A DNA stretch of 64,000 nucleotides from Roseateles_E cavernae (GCF_040187885.1 NZ_JBDPLH010000003.1:434001-498000), one strand, 5' to 3'; numbered from the stretch's first letter, positions 1 through 9,500 are shown. Program-made: numbers and translations. The notes: generated by a model from the sequence alone, not told the origin.

Positions 1-542
1 TGCCGAGCCTGGGCAGCCTGGAGAACGCGCTGCTGTGGCCCGACTTCAAGGCCCTGTGGCCCAGCGTCGCGGCCGGCATGACGGCCTCGCCGGCCGGCAT
101 CGTCGAGCCCTTCCAGACCATGGGCCCCTGGCCGCTGCCGACCATCAACACCGCCTTGCTGCTGACCTCGGGCGTGACGCTGACGATCGCTCACCATGCG
201 ATGCTGGACGGCAAGCGCGGCAAGACCATTGCCTTCATGTGGGCCACCGTGCTGCTGGGCATCGTCTTCCTGTTCGTGCAGGGCTACGAGTACATGCATG
301 CCTACCGCGACCTGAACCTCAAGCTCAGCTCCGGCGTGTTCGGCTCGACCTTCTTCATGCTGACCGGCTTCCACGGTTTCCATGTGTTCGTCGGCATGCT
401 GATGCTGCTGTTCATCACGCTGCGCCTGCACAAGGGCCACTTCACCAAGGATCGCCACTTCGGTTTCGAGGGCGCGGCCTGGTACTGGCACTTCGTCGAC
501 GTTGTGTGGCTGGGCCTGTACGTCGTCGTCTACTGGATGTGA
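1..542 (+). CDS. ctaE: Cytochrome c oxidase subunit III, 5' truncated
   Basis: This is the C-terminal 179 residues of subunit III of the aa3-type cytochrome c oxidase, an integral inner-membrane subunit. The reading frame is open from base 3, so the start lies outside the window. Hydrophobic segments and the motifs GYEYMHAY, TGFHGFHV and AWYWHFVDVVW near the end are typical of the family and give a firm call. The downstream genes are all oxidase-assembly factors, as expected for a Burkholderiales cta/cox cluster. A strong terminator follows the stop codon, so the SURF1-SCO1 genes are probably a separate transcript. Confidence 0.95.
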   Translation, partial: PSLGSLENALLWPDFKALWPSVAAGMTASPAGIVEPFQTMGPWPLPTINTALLLTSGVTLTIAHHAMLDGKRGKTIAFMWATVLLGIVFLFVQGYEYMHAYRDLNLKLSSGVFGSTFFMLTGFHGFHVFVGMLMLLFITLRLHKGHFTKDRHFGFEGAAWYWHFVDVVWLGLYVVVYWM

Positions 543-570
543 TGATGGGCGCGGCCTCGCGCTGAAATGA

Positions 571-596
571 AAGCGCCGCTAGCAGCGGCGCTTTTT
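571..596. terminator. Bidirectional intrinsic terminator between ctaE and the twin-TM gene
   Basis: A 9-bp perfect stem (arms 572-580 and 584-592) with a 3-base loop is followed by a T-run on the plus strand and preceded by A residues that would serve the minus strand. It lies between the convergent ends of subunit III and the small membrane-protein gene, so it can end both transcripts. Confidence 0.85.
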
Positions 597-617
597 CATT
601 GCTTGCTGGCGTGTTCG

Positions 618-830
618 TCAGCGTGCCAGCGGCACCCCGGTCGGTTGAATCCAGCCCATGTAGTAGCTCAGCAGAATGAACAGGAACAGCGCCACCGACA
701 CGCCCACCCGCACGGCCAGCGCGCGTGCCATCCCGCGCGGCTTGCCGCCGCTGTTGCGCAGCATGAAGAGGCCGGCGGCTGCCAGCGCGCCGAGGATGCC
801 GATGAAGGCGAGCAGAAAAACGGTTTTCAT
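618..830 (-). CDS. Small twin-transmembrane protein (DUF2909-like)
   Basis: A 70-residue protein with two hydrophobic helices (about residues 3-24 and 42-62) separated by a short basic loop (GGKPRG, MARAL). Small twin-TM proteins of this kind commonly sit between coxIII and SURF1 in betaproteobacteria, transcribed against the oxidase genes as here. Function is unknown; the position suggests a link to oxidase assembly or stability, which is inference. It is convergent with subunit III and its 5' end faces the SURF1 start at 873, so the 42-base gap between them must hold promoters for both directions. Confidence 0.8.
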   Translation of the reverse strand: MKTVFLLAFIGILGALAAAGLFMLRNSGGKPRGMARALAVRVGVSVALFLFILLSYYMGWIQPTGVPLAR

Positions 831-872
831 GGCTGCCGATTATTCCACCGGGCTGTCCAGCGGGGGGAGGCC

Positions 873-1595
873 ATGACGGCGGCCGGCCGTCGCTGGGTCG
901 TGCTGCTGGCCGCCGTGCTGGCGGTGGGCCTGGCCGCGCGCCTGGGTTTCTGGCAGCTGGACCGGGCGGCGCAGAAGCGCGCCTGGCAGGCCGCGCTCGA
1001 TCAGCGTGGGGCGCTGCCGCCACTGGAGGCGGCCGAGCTGGCCGTCGCGCCGGCACAGGCCGAGGGCCTGCTGCATCGCCGGGTGTTGCTGCGCGGGCGC
1101 TGGCTGGCCGACCGGACGGTGTTCCTCGACAACCGGCCCATGAATGGCCGGGTCGGCTTTTATGTGCTGACGCCCTTGCAGCTGGAGAACCGGGCCGAGG
1201 CTGTGCTGGTGCAGCGCGGCTGGGTGGCGCGCGACGAGCGGCAGCTCGCGCAGGTGCCGGCGCTGCGCAGCAGCACCGATCCGGTCGAGGTGAGCGGGCG
1301 CCTGGCGGCATCGCCATCGAGGGCCTTTGAGCTGCCGGCGCCGGCCAGCGGCGCGATCCGGCAAAATCTGAGTTCCGCTGCCTATGCGCAGGAGATCGGC
1401 CGGCCACTGCTGCCGCTGACGGTCATCCAGCAGGCCGATGCGGCCGATGACGGCCTGCTGCGCGACTGGCCGGTGCCGCAGGCCGGCCTGCAAAAGCACT
1501 ACGGTTACGCCTTTCAATGGTTTGCGCTCGCTGCGCTGTTCCTGGGTCTTTATGTCTGGTTCCAACTCGTCCGCCCCCGCCTCCGCTCGCTCTGA
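873..1595 (+). CDS. SURF1 family cytochrome oxidase biogenesis protein
   Basis: A 240-residue inner-membrane protein involved in maturation of cytochrome c oxidase (heme a insertion into subunit I is the role proposed for the family). It has the SURF1 layout: an N-terminal TM helix (about residues 8-24) followed by FWQLDRAAQKRAW, a large extracytoplasmic domain with the conserved FLDNRPMNGRVGFYVLTPL stretch and VLVQRGWV, and a C-terminal TM helix after KHYGYAFQWFALA. The start at 873 was chosen because it begins the conserved N-terminal helix and has GGGGGGAGG just upstream; the open frame extends further 5' without homology. The next gene starts 16 bases after its stop. Confidence 0.9.
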   Translation: MTAAGRRWVVLLAAVLAVGLAARLGFWQLDRAAQKRAWQAALDQRGALPPLEAAELAVAPAQAEGLLHRRVLLRGRWLADRTVFLDNRPMNGRVGFYVLTPLQLENRAEAVLVQRGWVARDERQLAQVPALRSSTDPVEVSGRLAASPSRAFELPAPASGAIRQNLSSAAYAQEIGRPLLPLTVIQQADAADDGLLRDWPVPQAGLQKHYGYAFQWFALAALFLGLYVWFQLVRPRLRSL

Positions 1596-1611
1596 CAGCG
1601 AGCCCCTGTCG

Positions 1612-2256
1612 ATGAGCGTGCACAGCCTGCCCGACCCGGGCGCGATGGCCGCCCAGCAGCGCACCCGCGCCGGCCGGCTGAACATGCTGCTGGTGGTGCT
1701 GGCCTGCGCGGCGCCGGTGATCGCGTCCTACTTCAGCTTCTATGTGCTCAAGCTCAGCGGCAAGCCCTACGGCGATCTGATCGAGCCGACGGTGGAGCTG
1801 CCGGCCGCGCTGGCGCTGCGCGACCTGGCCGGGCGGCCGGTGCCCGTCGAGTCGCTGAAGGGGCAGTGGCTGCTGACCCTGGTGCAGGATTCGAACTGTG
1901 CCAAGGCCTGCGAGGACCGCCTCTATATGCAGCGCCAGCTGCGCGAGATGCTGGGCAAAGAGCGCGACAAGGTCGACAAGCTGCTGCTGATTCCCGATGA
2001 CGCGCCGCTGCGCCCCGAGCTGCAGCAGGCCCTGGCGGCCGGCGTGCCGGTGACCGTGTTGCGCGCGCCGCGCGAGCAGCTGCAGGCCTGGCTCAAGCCG
2101 GCCCAGGGTCAGGTCTTGCAGGACCACTTCTATTTGATCGACCCGATGGGCCGCTGGATGCTGCGCTCGCCGGTCGATCCCGTGCCGGGCAAGCTCAAGA
2201 ACGATCTGAATCGCGTGCTGAAGGCCAACGCGAGCTGGGACAAGCCGGGGCGCTGA
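1612..2256 (+). CDS. Membrane-anchored thioredoxin-like protein in the cox assembly cluster
   Basis: A 214-residue protein with one N-terminal TM helix (about residues 25-46) and an extracytoplasmic domain containing LKGQWLLTLVQDSNCAKAC, which resembles the SCO/thioredoxin fold but with a CAKAC spacing. The two cysteines could bind copper or act in thiol exchange; that is inference. Genes of this kind regularly sit between SURF1 and ctaA in Burkholderiales and are annotated only as transmembrane or SCO-like proteins. Its stop overlaps the ctaA start (TGATG), so the two are translationally coupled. Confidence 0.75.
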   Translation: MSVHSLPDPGAMAAQQRTRAGRLNMLLVVLACAAPVIASYFSFYVLKLSGKPYGDLIEPTVELPAALALRDLAGRPVPVESLKGQWLLTLVQDSNCAKACEDRLYMQRQLREMLGKERDKVDKLLLIPDDAPLRPELQQALAAGVPVTVLRAPREQLQAWLKPAQGQVLQDHFYLIDPMGRWMLRSPVDPVPGKLKNDLNRVLKANASWDKPGR

Positions 2257-3362
2257 TGGGTACCGAGCTGATCGATCTGTCGCCGCTGTGGCAGCTGCTG
2301 CTGGCCGGTGCCCTGCTGGGCGCGGGCCCGCTGCTGTGGCTGGCGCTGCGTTCCAAGGGCGCGACGCCGCAGCAGCGGCTGCGCGCGCTGACCCTGCTGA
2401 CCCTGTTCCTGACCTTCGATCTGGTCATCTTCGGCGCCTTCACGCGCCTGAGCGATTCGGGCCTGGGCTGCCCCGACTGGCCGGGCTGCTATGGCAGTGC
2501 CAGCCCCCTGGGCGCCAAGGACGAGATCCATGCGGCGCAGACCGCGATGCCGACCGGCCCGGTCACGCACGGCAAGGCCTGGGTCGAGATGATCCACCGC
2601 TATCTGGCCAGCGGCGTCGGCTTCCTGATCCTGGTGCTGTGTGCCCTCAGCTGGCGAAGCAAGAATCTGCAGGTCTCGCCCTGGTGGGCCACGCTGACCC
2701 TGGTCTGGGTCTGCATGCAGGGCGCGTTCGGTGCGCTGACCGTGACGATGAAGCTGTTCCCGGCCATCGTGACCCTGCATCTGCTGGGCGGCCTGGGCTT
2801 GCTGATGCTGCTGGCCTGGCAGGCCCAGGGCTATCAGCACAAGCCGCTGCTGCTGAGCACCGGCCTGCGGCGCGCGGTCTGGCTGCTGCTGGCACTGTCC
2901 ATCGCCCAGGTGGCGCTGGGCGGCTGGGTCAGCACCAATTACGCGGTGCTGGCCTGCGACGCCTTCCCGCAATGCCATGCCGGCCAGTGGTGGCCGGCGA
3001 TGGACTTCGGGCAGGGCTTCACGCTGTGGCGCAAGCTGGGTGTCGGGGCCGACGGCGCCTGGCTGCCCTTTGCCGCGCTGACCGCCATCCATATGGTGCA
3101 TCGCATCGGCGCGCTGGTCGTCTTCGCGGTGCTGGGCCTGCTGGCCTGGCGCTTGTGGCACGGTGGTTCCGCCGATGCACGCCGCTGGTCGCGCCGCCTG
3201 CTCTTGGTCGCCGTCTGGCAGCTGATCAGCGGGCTGTCGAATGTGGTGCTGGACTGGCCCATCATCGCGGCCCTGGCCCATACCGGCGGCGCGGCCGCCT
3301 TGTTGACACTGCTGAGTTTTATGCTGGCACGCCTGTCTCAGGCGGCCCGACCCTCGCCATGA
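2256..3362 (+). CDS. ctaA: Heme A synthase (COX15/CtaA)
   Basis: A 368-residue polytopic membrane protein that oxidises the C8 methyl of heme O to give heme A for aa3 oxidase. It shows the COX15 signature after the first TM helix: FGAFTRLSDSGLGCPDWPGCYG, followed by HGKAWVEMIHRYLA with a heme-ligand histidine, and a second half with GGWVSTNYAVLACDAFPQCH and HMVHRIGAL. About eight hydrophobic segments are visible. It overlaps its upstream neighbour and overlaps ctaB downstream by an ATGA, consistent with one operon making heme A. Confidence 0.95.
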   Translation: MGTELIDLSPLWQLLLAGALLGAGPLLWLALRSKGATPQQRLRALTLLTLFLTFDLVIFGAFTRLSDSGLGCPDWPGCYGSASPLGAKDEIHAAQTAMPTGPVTHGKAWVEMIHRYLASGVGFLILVLCALSWRSKNLQVSPWWATLTLVWVCMQGAFGALTVTMKLFPAIVTLHLLGGLGLLMLLAWQAQGYQHKPLLLSTGLRRAVWLLLALSIAQVALGGWVSTNYAVLACDAFPQCHAGQWWPAMDFGQGFTLWRKLGVGADGAWLPFAALTAIHMVHRIGALVVFAVLGLLAWRLWHGGSADARRWSRRLLLVAVWQLISGLSNVVLDWPIIAALAHTGGAAALLTLLSFMLARLSQAARPSP

Positions 3363-4270
3363 CCCAAGCTTCCTCTTCCGCGCTGCCGGCCTCGCGCTTC
3401 CAGCAGTTCTACCAGCTGACCAAGCCCCGCGTCGTGCAGCTGATCGTGTTCTGCGCCGTCATCGGCATGGCGCTGGCCGTGCCCGGCATGCCCAGCAGTG
3501 CCCAATGGGGTGTGATGCTGGCGGCCACCGCCGGCATCTGGCTGGTGGCCGGCGCGGCCGCCGCCTTCAACTGCCTGATCGAGGAGCAGATCGACGCCAA
3601 GATGAAGCGCACCGCCTGGCGCGCCACCGCCAAGGGGCAGCTGAGCCGGGCGCAGACGCTGACGTTCTCGGCCGTGCTGTGTGCGCTGGGCTCGGCCATC
3701 CTGTGGTTCTGGGTCAACCCGCTGACGATGTGGCTGACCTTTGCGACCTTTGTCGGCTACGCGGTGATCTACACGGTGATACTGAAGCCGGCGACGCCGC
3801 AGAACATCGTGATCGGCGGCGCCTCGGGCGCGATGCCGCCGGTGCTGGGCTGGGCGGCGCTGCGGGGCGAGGTCGGCCCCGAGGCGCTGATGCTGTGCCT
3901 GATCATCTTTCTGTGGACCCCGCCGCATTTCTGGGCCCTGGCCCTGTACCGCGCCGAGGACTATGCGAAAGCCGGCCTGCCGATGCTGCCGGTCACCCAT
4001 GGCGCCGACTACACCAAGCTGCAGGTGGTGCTCTACACCTGGATCCTGCTGGCCGCGACCCTGCTGCCCTTTCTGACCGGCATGAGCGGCTGGATCTATC
4101 TGGTGGCGGCCGTCGTGCTGGGCCTGGGCTTCTGTGGCTATGCTTGGAAACTCTGGCGCCATTACTCGGACGAGCTGGCGCGTGCCACCTTCCGCTTCTC
4201 GATCTGGCATTTGTCGCTGCTGTTCGCCGCACTGCTGCTGGACCATTACCTGATGCCCCTGCTGTCATGA
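3359..4270 (+). CDS. ctaB: Protoheme IX farnesyltransferase (heme O synthase)
   Basis: A 303-residue UbiA-family membrane prenyltransferase that adds a farnesyl group to heme B to form heme O, the substrate of CtaA. The N-terminal QLTKPRVVQLI, the first aspartate-rich region (FNCLIEEQIDAKMKRTAWR) and the second one (YRAEDYAKAGLPMLPVTHG) are visible, with TPPHFWALAL between. Start at 3359 gives an ATGA overlap with the ctaA stop; an upstream in-frame extension is only an out-of-frame reading of ctaA. Its own stop overlaps the SCO1 start. Confidence 0.95.
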   Translation: MTQASSSALPASRFQQFYQLTKPRVVQLIVFCAVIGMALAVPGMPSSAQWGVMLAATAGIWLVAGAAAAFNCLIEEQIDAKMKRTAWRATAKGQLSRAQTLTFSAVLCALGSAILWFWVNPLTMWLTFATFVGYAVIYTVILKPATPQNIVIGGASGAMPPVLGWAALRGEVGPEALMLCLIIFLWTPPHFWALALYRAEDYAKAGLPMLPVTHGADYTKLQVVLYTWILLAATLLPFLTGMSGWIYLVAAVVLGLGFCGYAWKLWRHYSDELARATFRFSIWHLSLLFAALLLDHYLMPLLS

Positions 4271-4884
4271 ACAAACGCCACCTTCTGCTCGGTCTCGCCG
4301 CCGTCTCCTCGTCCCTGCTGCTGGCCGGCTGCGACCAGCTCGGCTTCGGCAACACCGCCAAGCCGGCCTTCAAGGGCGTGGATCTGACCGGCGCCGAATA
4401 TGCCCGTCAGCTCAATCTGAGCGATCAGGACGGCCAGCCCCGCACGCTGGGCGACTTCAAGGGCAAGGTGCTGGTGGTGTTCTTCGGCTTCACGCAGTGC
4501 CCCGATGTCTGCCCGACCACGATGGCCGAGCTGGCCCAGGTCAAGAAGGCGCTGGGCCCGGACGGCGAGCGGGTGCAGGGCATCTTTGTCACGGTAGATC
4601 CGGAGCGCGATACCGCGGCGTTGCTGAAGGCCTATCTGGCCAGCTTCGACCCGAGCTTTGTCGCGCTGCGCGGCAGCGAGGAGCAGACCAAGGCGGTGGC
4701 CAAGGAGTTCAAGGTCTATTACGCCAAGGTGGCTGGCAAGACCGAAGGCTCCTACACGATGGACCACACGGCCGCGAGCTTTCTGTTCGATGCACAAGGC
4801 CGGGTGCGGGTGTTCTCGCGCTATGGCTCGGGCGCCCAGGCGCTGACCGATGACCTGAAGCTGCTGCTGGCCGAGAAGGCCTGA
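4267..4884 (+). CDS. SCO1/SenC family copper chaperone lipoprotein
   Basis: A 205-residue protein that delivers copper to the CuA centre of cytochrome oxidase. It has a lipoprotein signal with the lipobox LAGC (Cys22), the SCO copper motif CPDVC (Cys78 and Cys82) within FFGFTQCPDVCPTTM, and the distal His167 in YTMDHTAAS, completing the CxxxC...H ligand set. The thioredoxin fold is supported by VTVDPERD. It is the last gene of the cta assembly operon and overlaps ctaB by four bases; a strong terminator follows. Confidence 0.95.
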   Translation: MNKRHLLLGLAAVSSSLLLAGCDQLGFGNTAKPAFKGVDLTGAEYARQLNLSDQDGQPRTLGDFKGKVLVVFFGFTQCPDVCPTTMAELAQVKKALGPDGERVQGIFVTVDPERDTAALLKAYLASFDPSFVALRGSEEQTKAVAKEFKVYYAKVAGKTEGSYTMDHTAASFLFDAQGRVRVFSRYGSGAQALTDDLKLLLAEKA

Positions 4885-4887
4885 ATG

Positions 4888-4917
4888 AAAAAAAGCCCCT
4901 GCGAGCAGGGGCTTTTT
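4888..4917. terminator. Bidirectional intrinsic terminator between SCO1 and rpoH
   Basis: A 9-bp GC-rich stem (4894-4902 with 4905-4913) is flanked by an A-run on the left and a T-run on the right. It lies between two convergent genes and fits termination in both directions. Confidence 0.85.
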
Positions 4918-4936
4918 GATGGGGCGGTGAAGGTGC

Positions 4937-5854
4937 TCAGGCCGGCTCTGCCAGCGCCTTGCGCATCTTCTTCATCGCCGCGACCTCGATCTGGCGGATG
5001 CGCTCGGCCGACACGCCGTACTCGGCCGCCAGCTCGTGCAGGGTCATGCCGCCCGAGCTGTCGTCGTTGACCTTGAGCCAGCGCTCCTCGACGATGCGGC
5101 GGCTGCGGTCATCAAGCACCGCCAGCGCGCGGCTGATGCCGTTGCCGGCCAGATCGTCGCGTGCCTGGGCTTCCAGCACCCGGGTCGGCTCCTGGCTGTC
5201 GTCGGCCAGATAGGCGATCGGGGCGAAGCTCTCGCCGTCGTCGTCGGTCTGCGGCTCCAGTGCCACATCGCCGCCCGACAGGCGCGTCTCCATCTCCAGC
5301 ACTTCCTCGCGCTTGACGTTGAGCTCGCGCGCCACATGCTCCAACTCGGCCTCGGTCAGCGTGTTGCGGTGTGTCTGGCCCTCGGCCGCCTCTTCCTTCA
5401 GGCTGTGCTTCATCGAGCGCAGATTGAAGAACAGCTTGCGCTGGGCCTTGGTCGTCGCGACCTTGACCATGCGCCAGTTCTTCAGGATGTACTCGTGGAT
5501 CTCGGCCTTGATCCAGTGCATCGCGTAGCTGACCAGGCGCACGCCCTGCTCGGGGTCGTAGCGCTTGACCGCCTTCATCAGGCCGACATTGCCTTCCTGG
5601 ATCAGGTCGCCCTGCGGCAGACCATAGCCGACGTACTGGCGCGAGATCGACACGACCAGACGCAGATGCGACAGCACCAGGCGGCCGGCGGACTCCAGAT
5701 CGCCGTGCTCGCGCAGGCGGCGCGAGAAGGACAGCTCCTCCTCCGGGGTCAGCATCGGCAGGCGGTTCACGGCCGTGATGTAGGCATCCAGATTGCCCAG
5801 CGAGGGCAGCAGAGCCCAGGGGTCACGAACAGCCAGTGCAGTAGGTGTGGTCAT
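4937..5854 (-). CDS. rpoH: RNA polymerase heat-shock sigma factor sigma-32
   Basis: A 305-residue group-3 sigma factor directing heat-shock transcription. Region 2 is clear (LRLVVSISRQY, DLIQEGNVGLMKAVKRYDP, MHWIKAEIHEYIL), the RpoH box QRKLFFNLR follows near residue 138, and region 4 ends the protein (LHELAAEYGVSAERIRQIE). This box separates RpoH from RpoD/RpoS. The ATG at 5854 has GAGGA eight bases upstream. The gene is monocistronic between two terminators or convergent ends. Its upstream region carries a perfect CIRCE inverted repeat, so HrcA is likely to repress it. Confidence 0.95.
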   Translation of the reverse strand: MTTPTALAVRDPWALLPSLGNLDAYITAVNRLPMLTPEEELSFSRRLREHGDLESAGRLVLSHLRLVVSISRQYVGYGLPQGDLIQEGNVGLMKAVKRYDPEQGVRLVSYAMHWIKAEIHEYILKNWRMVKVATTKAQRKLFFNLRSMKHSLKEEAAEGQTHRNTLTEAELEHVARELNVKREEVLEMETRLSGGDVALEPQTDDDGESFAPIAYLADDSQEPTRVLEAQARDDLAGNGISRALAVLDDRSRRIVEERWLKVNDDSSGGMTLHELAAEYGVSAERIRQIEVAAMKKMRKALAEPA

Positions 5855-5901
5855 TGAATGTCCTCAGCCAAACGGAGCCCATGGCTCCAACGGGGCCAAT
5901 A

Positions 5902-5928
5902 TTAGCACTCCCCACAAAAGAGTGCTAA
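5902..5928. promoter_or_regulatory. CIRCE element (HrcA operator) upstream of rpoH
   Basis: The sequence is TTAGCACTC, nine bases, then GAGTGCTAA: an exact match to the consensus CIRCE operator with the canonical N9 spacer. It lies 48 bases upstream of the rpoH start. On the minus strand a TTGACC hexamer (5937-5942) sits just upstream of it and could be a -35; no convincing -10 is seen, so the promoter itself is uncertain. HrcA bound here would cover the likely promoter. Confidence 0.93.
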
Positions 5929-5969
5929 ACCGCTGGGGTCAATGCTGCAGTTCATATTCATGAACAATC

Positions 5970-5983
5970 CCCGCGTAAGCGGG
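5970..5983 (-). terminator. Short hairpin after cheW, possible weak terminator
   Basis: A 5-bp GC stem (CCCGC / GCGGG, 4-base loop) lies 23 bases past the cheW stop on the minus strand. It is followed on that strand by only a mixed T-rich stretch, so termination would be weak. Confidence 0.3.
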
Positions 5984-6005
5984 TACTAACATGGGTAGCT
6001 TGGTC

Positions 6006-6512
6006 TCAGTCGATCAGGCCGAAATCCGGGCTCCCAACCATGCCTTCGATGTCCAGCAGTATCAGCATGCGTTCGGCCACCTTGCCCAGGCCGGTGACGA
6101 AGCGGGTATCGATGGCCGAGCCGACCTCGGGAGCGGCCATGATCTCGCCGGCCTTCAGTTCCAGCACATCGGAGACCGAGTCGACGACGATGCCGACCAC
6201 CCGGTTGCAGACATTCAGCACGATCACGACCGTGAAGCTGCTGTACTCGGCCGCCTGACCCAGGCGCAGGCGCAGATCGACGATAGGCACGATCACGCCG
6301 CGCAGATTGACCACCCCCTTGACGAAGGCCGGTGCGTTGGCGACCCGGGTCGGCGCCTCGTAGGAGCGGATTTCCTGGACCTTCAGGATGTCGATGCCGT
6401 ATTCCTCGGCGCTGATGCGAAAGCTCAGGTACTGGCCGCTGGCGCGCGCGGACCGGGCGTCGGCGGCGAGCAGGGCGGTGGACGGGGCAGGGGCCAGTTC
6501 GTTGGAACTCAT
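6006..6512 (-). CDS. cheW: CheW-like chemotaxis coupling protein
   Basis: A 168-residue CheW-domain protein: the two SH3-like subdomains are recognisable by YLSFRISAEEYGIDILKVQEI, VVNLRGVIVPIVDLR and VVDSVSDVLEL. CheW links receptors (MCPs) to the CheA kinase. I take the ATG at 6512; a TTG at 6530 is possible but has no ribosome site. It lies 37 bases downstream of a large hybrid kinase on the same strand, with no cheA, mcp or cheY nearby, so it may serve a pathway other than classical flagellar chemotaxis or act as an auxiliary coupler. Confidence 0.9.
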   Translation of the reverse strand: MSSNELAPAPSTALLAADARSARASGQYLSFRISAEEYGIDILKVQEIRSYEAPTRVANAPAFVKGVVNLRGVIVPIVDLRLRLGQAAEYSSFTVVIVLNVCNRVVGIVVDSVSDVLELKAGEIMAAPEVGSAIDTRFVTGLGKVAERMLILLDIEGMVGSPDFGLID

Positions 6513-6549
6513 GAGCGGCAGGACCTTCAAAACGGTGGGCAGGAGTGCC

Positions 6550-9500
6550 TTATTTTGCCTGCGGCCCGGCGCCGCCCAGCAACTCGTCCAGCAGATCCAG
6601 CAACTCGCGTACCTCGACCGGCTTGGTCAGGTAGTGCTGGGCACCGGCGGCGCGGGTGCGCTCGATATGGTCGGGCAGGGCATTGGCCGACACCGCCACC
6701 ACCGGCAGCGCCGCGCATTGCGGCGCTGCACGCAAGGCCTGCAGCAGGGCCAGGCCGGTGGTGTCGGGCAGTTGCATGTCCAGCAGCAGCAGATCGGGCG
6801 GATCGGCCAGCACGGCGGCCAGGCCGCTGCGGCCATCGGCATGGACCTCCAGCAGGATCTGCCGACGCTGCGCCAGGATGCCGCGCATGACCTCGACATT
6901 GGTGGCGTTGTCCTCGATATAGACCACCCGCTTGGGCGCCGCATAGGCCGGCTCGGTGCTCGGCACGGCGCTGGCGCCCGTCTGCGGGCCGGCCTCGGTC
7001 GCGGCCGGCAGGCGCAGCGCGAAGCGGGAGCCCCGGCCTTCGACGCTGCTGACCGTCAAGGCGCCGCCCATCAGCTCGGCCAGACGTTTGCAGATCACCA
7101 GGCCGATGCCGGTGCCCTCGGTGCCGCTGTGCTCGCGGCCCAGGCGATTGAAGGGCTGGAACAGCGCGGCCAGCTGGGCCGGGCTGAGCCCCAGGCCGCT
7201 GTCGCTGACGCTGAGCTCGACGCTCAGCGCATCGACCCGCTGCGAACCGATGGTGATGCTGCCGCCCTCGATGTTGTATTTGACGGCATTGCTGAGCAGA
7301 TTGGTCAGCACCTGGCGGATCCGGGTCGCATCGCCCAGGGCGTGCAGCGCCTGCAGGTCCAGGTTCTTGTGGATCGAGATACCGCGCTGGCCGGCCGGCT
7401 TCTCGATCAGGGCCAGCGCATCGTCGAGCAGCTCGGCCAGGTTCTGGCGCTGCAAATCCAGCTTCATCGAGCCCGACTCGATGCGCGACAGGTCCAGCGT
7501 GTCGTTGATCATCTCCAGCAGATGCCAGCCGGCCTGCTGGACCTGGGCGGCCCAGCCACGCTGGCGCTCCGACAGCGGTTGCGTGCGGTCCATCTCCAGC
7601 AACTGGGTGAAGCCCAGCATCGCGTTCAGCGGCGTGCGCAGCTCGTGGCTCATGCGCGACAGGAACTCGTTCTTGGCCCGGTTGGCCGCCTCGGCCAGCG
7701 CACGGGCATGCTCGAGCTCACGCATCTTCAGCTGGTCGGTGATGTCCTCGACCACGCCGACCAGGCGATAGGGCTCGCCCTTGGCGTCGCGCAGCAGGCT
7801 GACCAGCGCGCGGCCATGGACGATGCGGCCATCCTTGGCCAGATAGCGCTTCTCGCGCCGGTACATGCCGATCTTGCCGGCCAGCAGCAGGCGGGCCAGG
7901 CGCACGTCTTCGCTGCGGTCATCCGGATGGGTGATGGCCAGGCTGCGCCGGCTGAGCAGCTCCTCGGCCGCATAGCCCAGCATGCGGCAGATGTGCGGAT
8001 TGGCTTCCTGCGGCATGCCGTCGAGGTCGGCAAAGATGATGCCGATCGGCACGTTGTCGAAGATATTGCGGAAGCGCCGTTCGCTCTCGACCAGCGCGCG
8101 CGAGGCGCGCTCGCGCTCGCCGACCTCGTGCTGCAGCTCGGCCGTGCGCTCCTGCACCAAGTCGGCGATGCGGCGCGCCCGGCCGGTCACGGTCAGCAGC
8201 AGTGCCCCCAGCAACGCGGTGCACAGCAGACCCACCATCGCGAAGGCCCAGCTGCTGCGGCCCGACTCGCGCGGCCCGCCCTGTGGCGCGTAGATCACGA
8301 TGTCCCAGTTGCGGCCGGCGAAGCTGACCGGGCGCAGCGTGTGCGGCACCGCGCTGGGCAGGGTTTCGCAGCCGTCCGGGCCGGCCAGGCGCCGGTGTGG
8401 GGCGGCCGGATCGGTGTCGACCAGGCAGATCCGCAGATGGGCCGGCATCGTGGTCGAGACGGTCTGCACCAGCAGATCGGGCCGGATGGTGGCGAACACC
8501 ACGCCGCGCTGTGTCTGGCGGCGTTGCGCCTCGGTGCTGGGCTGGCCCCGATACAGGGCCTGATAGATGACCACGCCGATCGAGACCCCGCTGTCTTGCG
8601 AGAGCTGAAAGCCGGCGGTGGCCGAGGGCAGGGCGGTGCGCTGGGTTCGCTGCAAGGCCTGGCGCGAAGCCGGTATGGAGCGGATGTTGACTCCCAGGGC
8701 CGGCGCGTTGCGCGCCAGCGGTTCGATCAGCCGTATCGCCAGCATCGGCTCGTCGGCCTCGGGCTTGAAGTCGCCGGGCCGCTGGCGATCCCGGGCCTGG
8801 TAGCCGGGCAGGCCATCGGCCCGGGCCTGCTGGTCGAAGGCCGCGACATCGGCGCGGGCCAGATCGGCGGCCCAGCCCAGGGCCAGCAGATTGCCTCCAG
8901 GCAGCAAGTAGGCGGCGCTGCCGCGCTCGAAGTCGGCGCGGCTGATCTGCGGCGCCACCAGCAGCAGCCCGTGCATGGCTTCCAGCGCGCCCAGCGGCTC
9001 GCGCAGCGCGGTCTCCAGCGCGCTGGCGGCGGCGGCGGCCTCGCGTTCGAAATTGCTGCGCTCGCGGTGGGCGTCCCACTCGCCGACCTTCAGTGTGGCC
9101 AGGGCCATCAGCAGGGTCGCGATCAACAGCGGCAGGCCGACGCTGAGCCGGCGCGGCGCCCAGGCGCTGCGCGGCTGCGCCAGCAGGGTCAGGGCCACGG
9201 GCGCGCCGATCAGCACGCCCACCGTGTCGCCCAGCCACCAGGAGGCCCAGTTGGCGGCCAGTTCGGGCGGCGTGATGGCGCCGACCAGCAGCAGGGCCGC
9301 GGTGCCGCAGCTGGCGCTGACCACGCAGGCCAGGCCGGCGCCGAGCAGATAGAAGCGCGCCAGATCGCGCGGTTCCGACAAGGTCAGCGGCTGGCTGATC
9401 CAGCGCCCGACCAGCCAGGCCCCTGCGAGGGCTTGCAGCGTCGCGCCGAGACCGGCCAGCGCCGGCACCAGCAGGGAGTTCAGGCCGATGTCCTGGCCCA

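Noticed and set aside
2130..3281. A 383-codon minus-strand open frame antisense to ctaA.
   Set aside because: Gln-rich antisense product with no domain; ctaA is certain.
1..4884. The cox assembly gene order as a novel feature.
   Set aside because: This order (coxIII, twin-TM gene, SURF1, ctaA, ctaB, SCO1) is standard in Burkholderiales.
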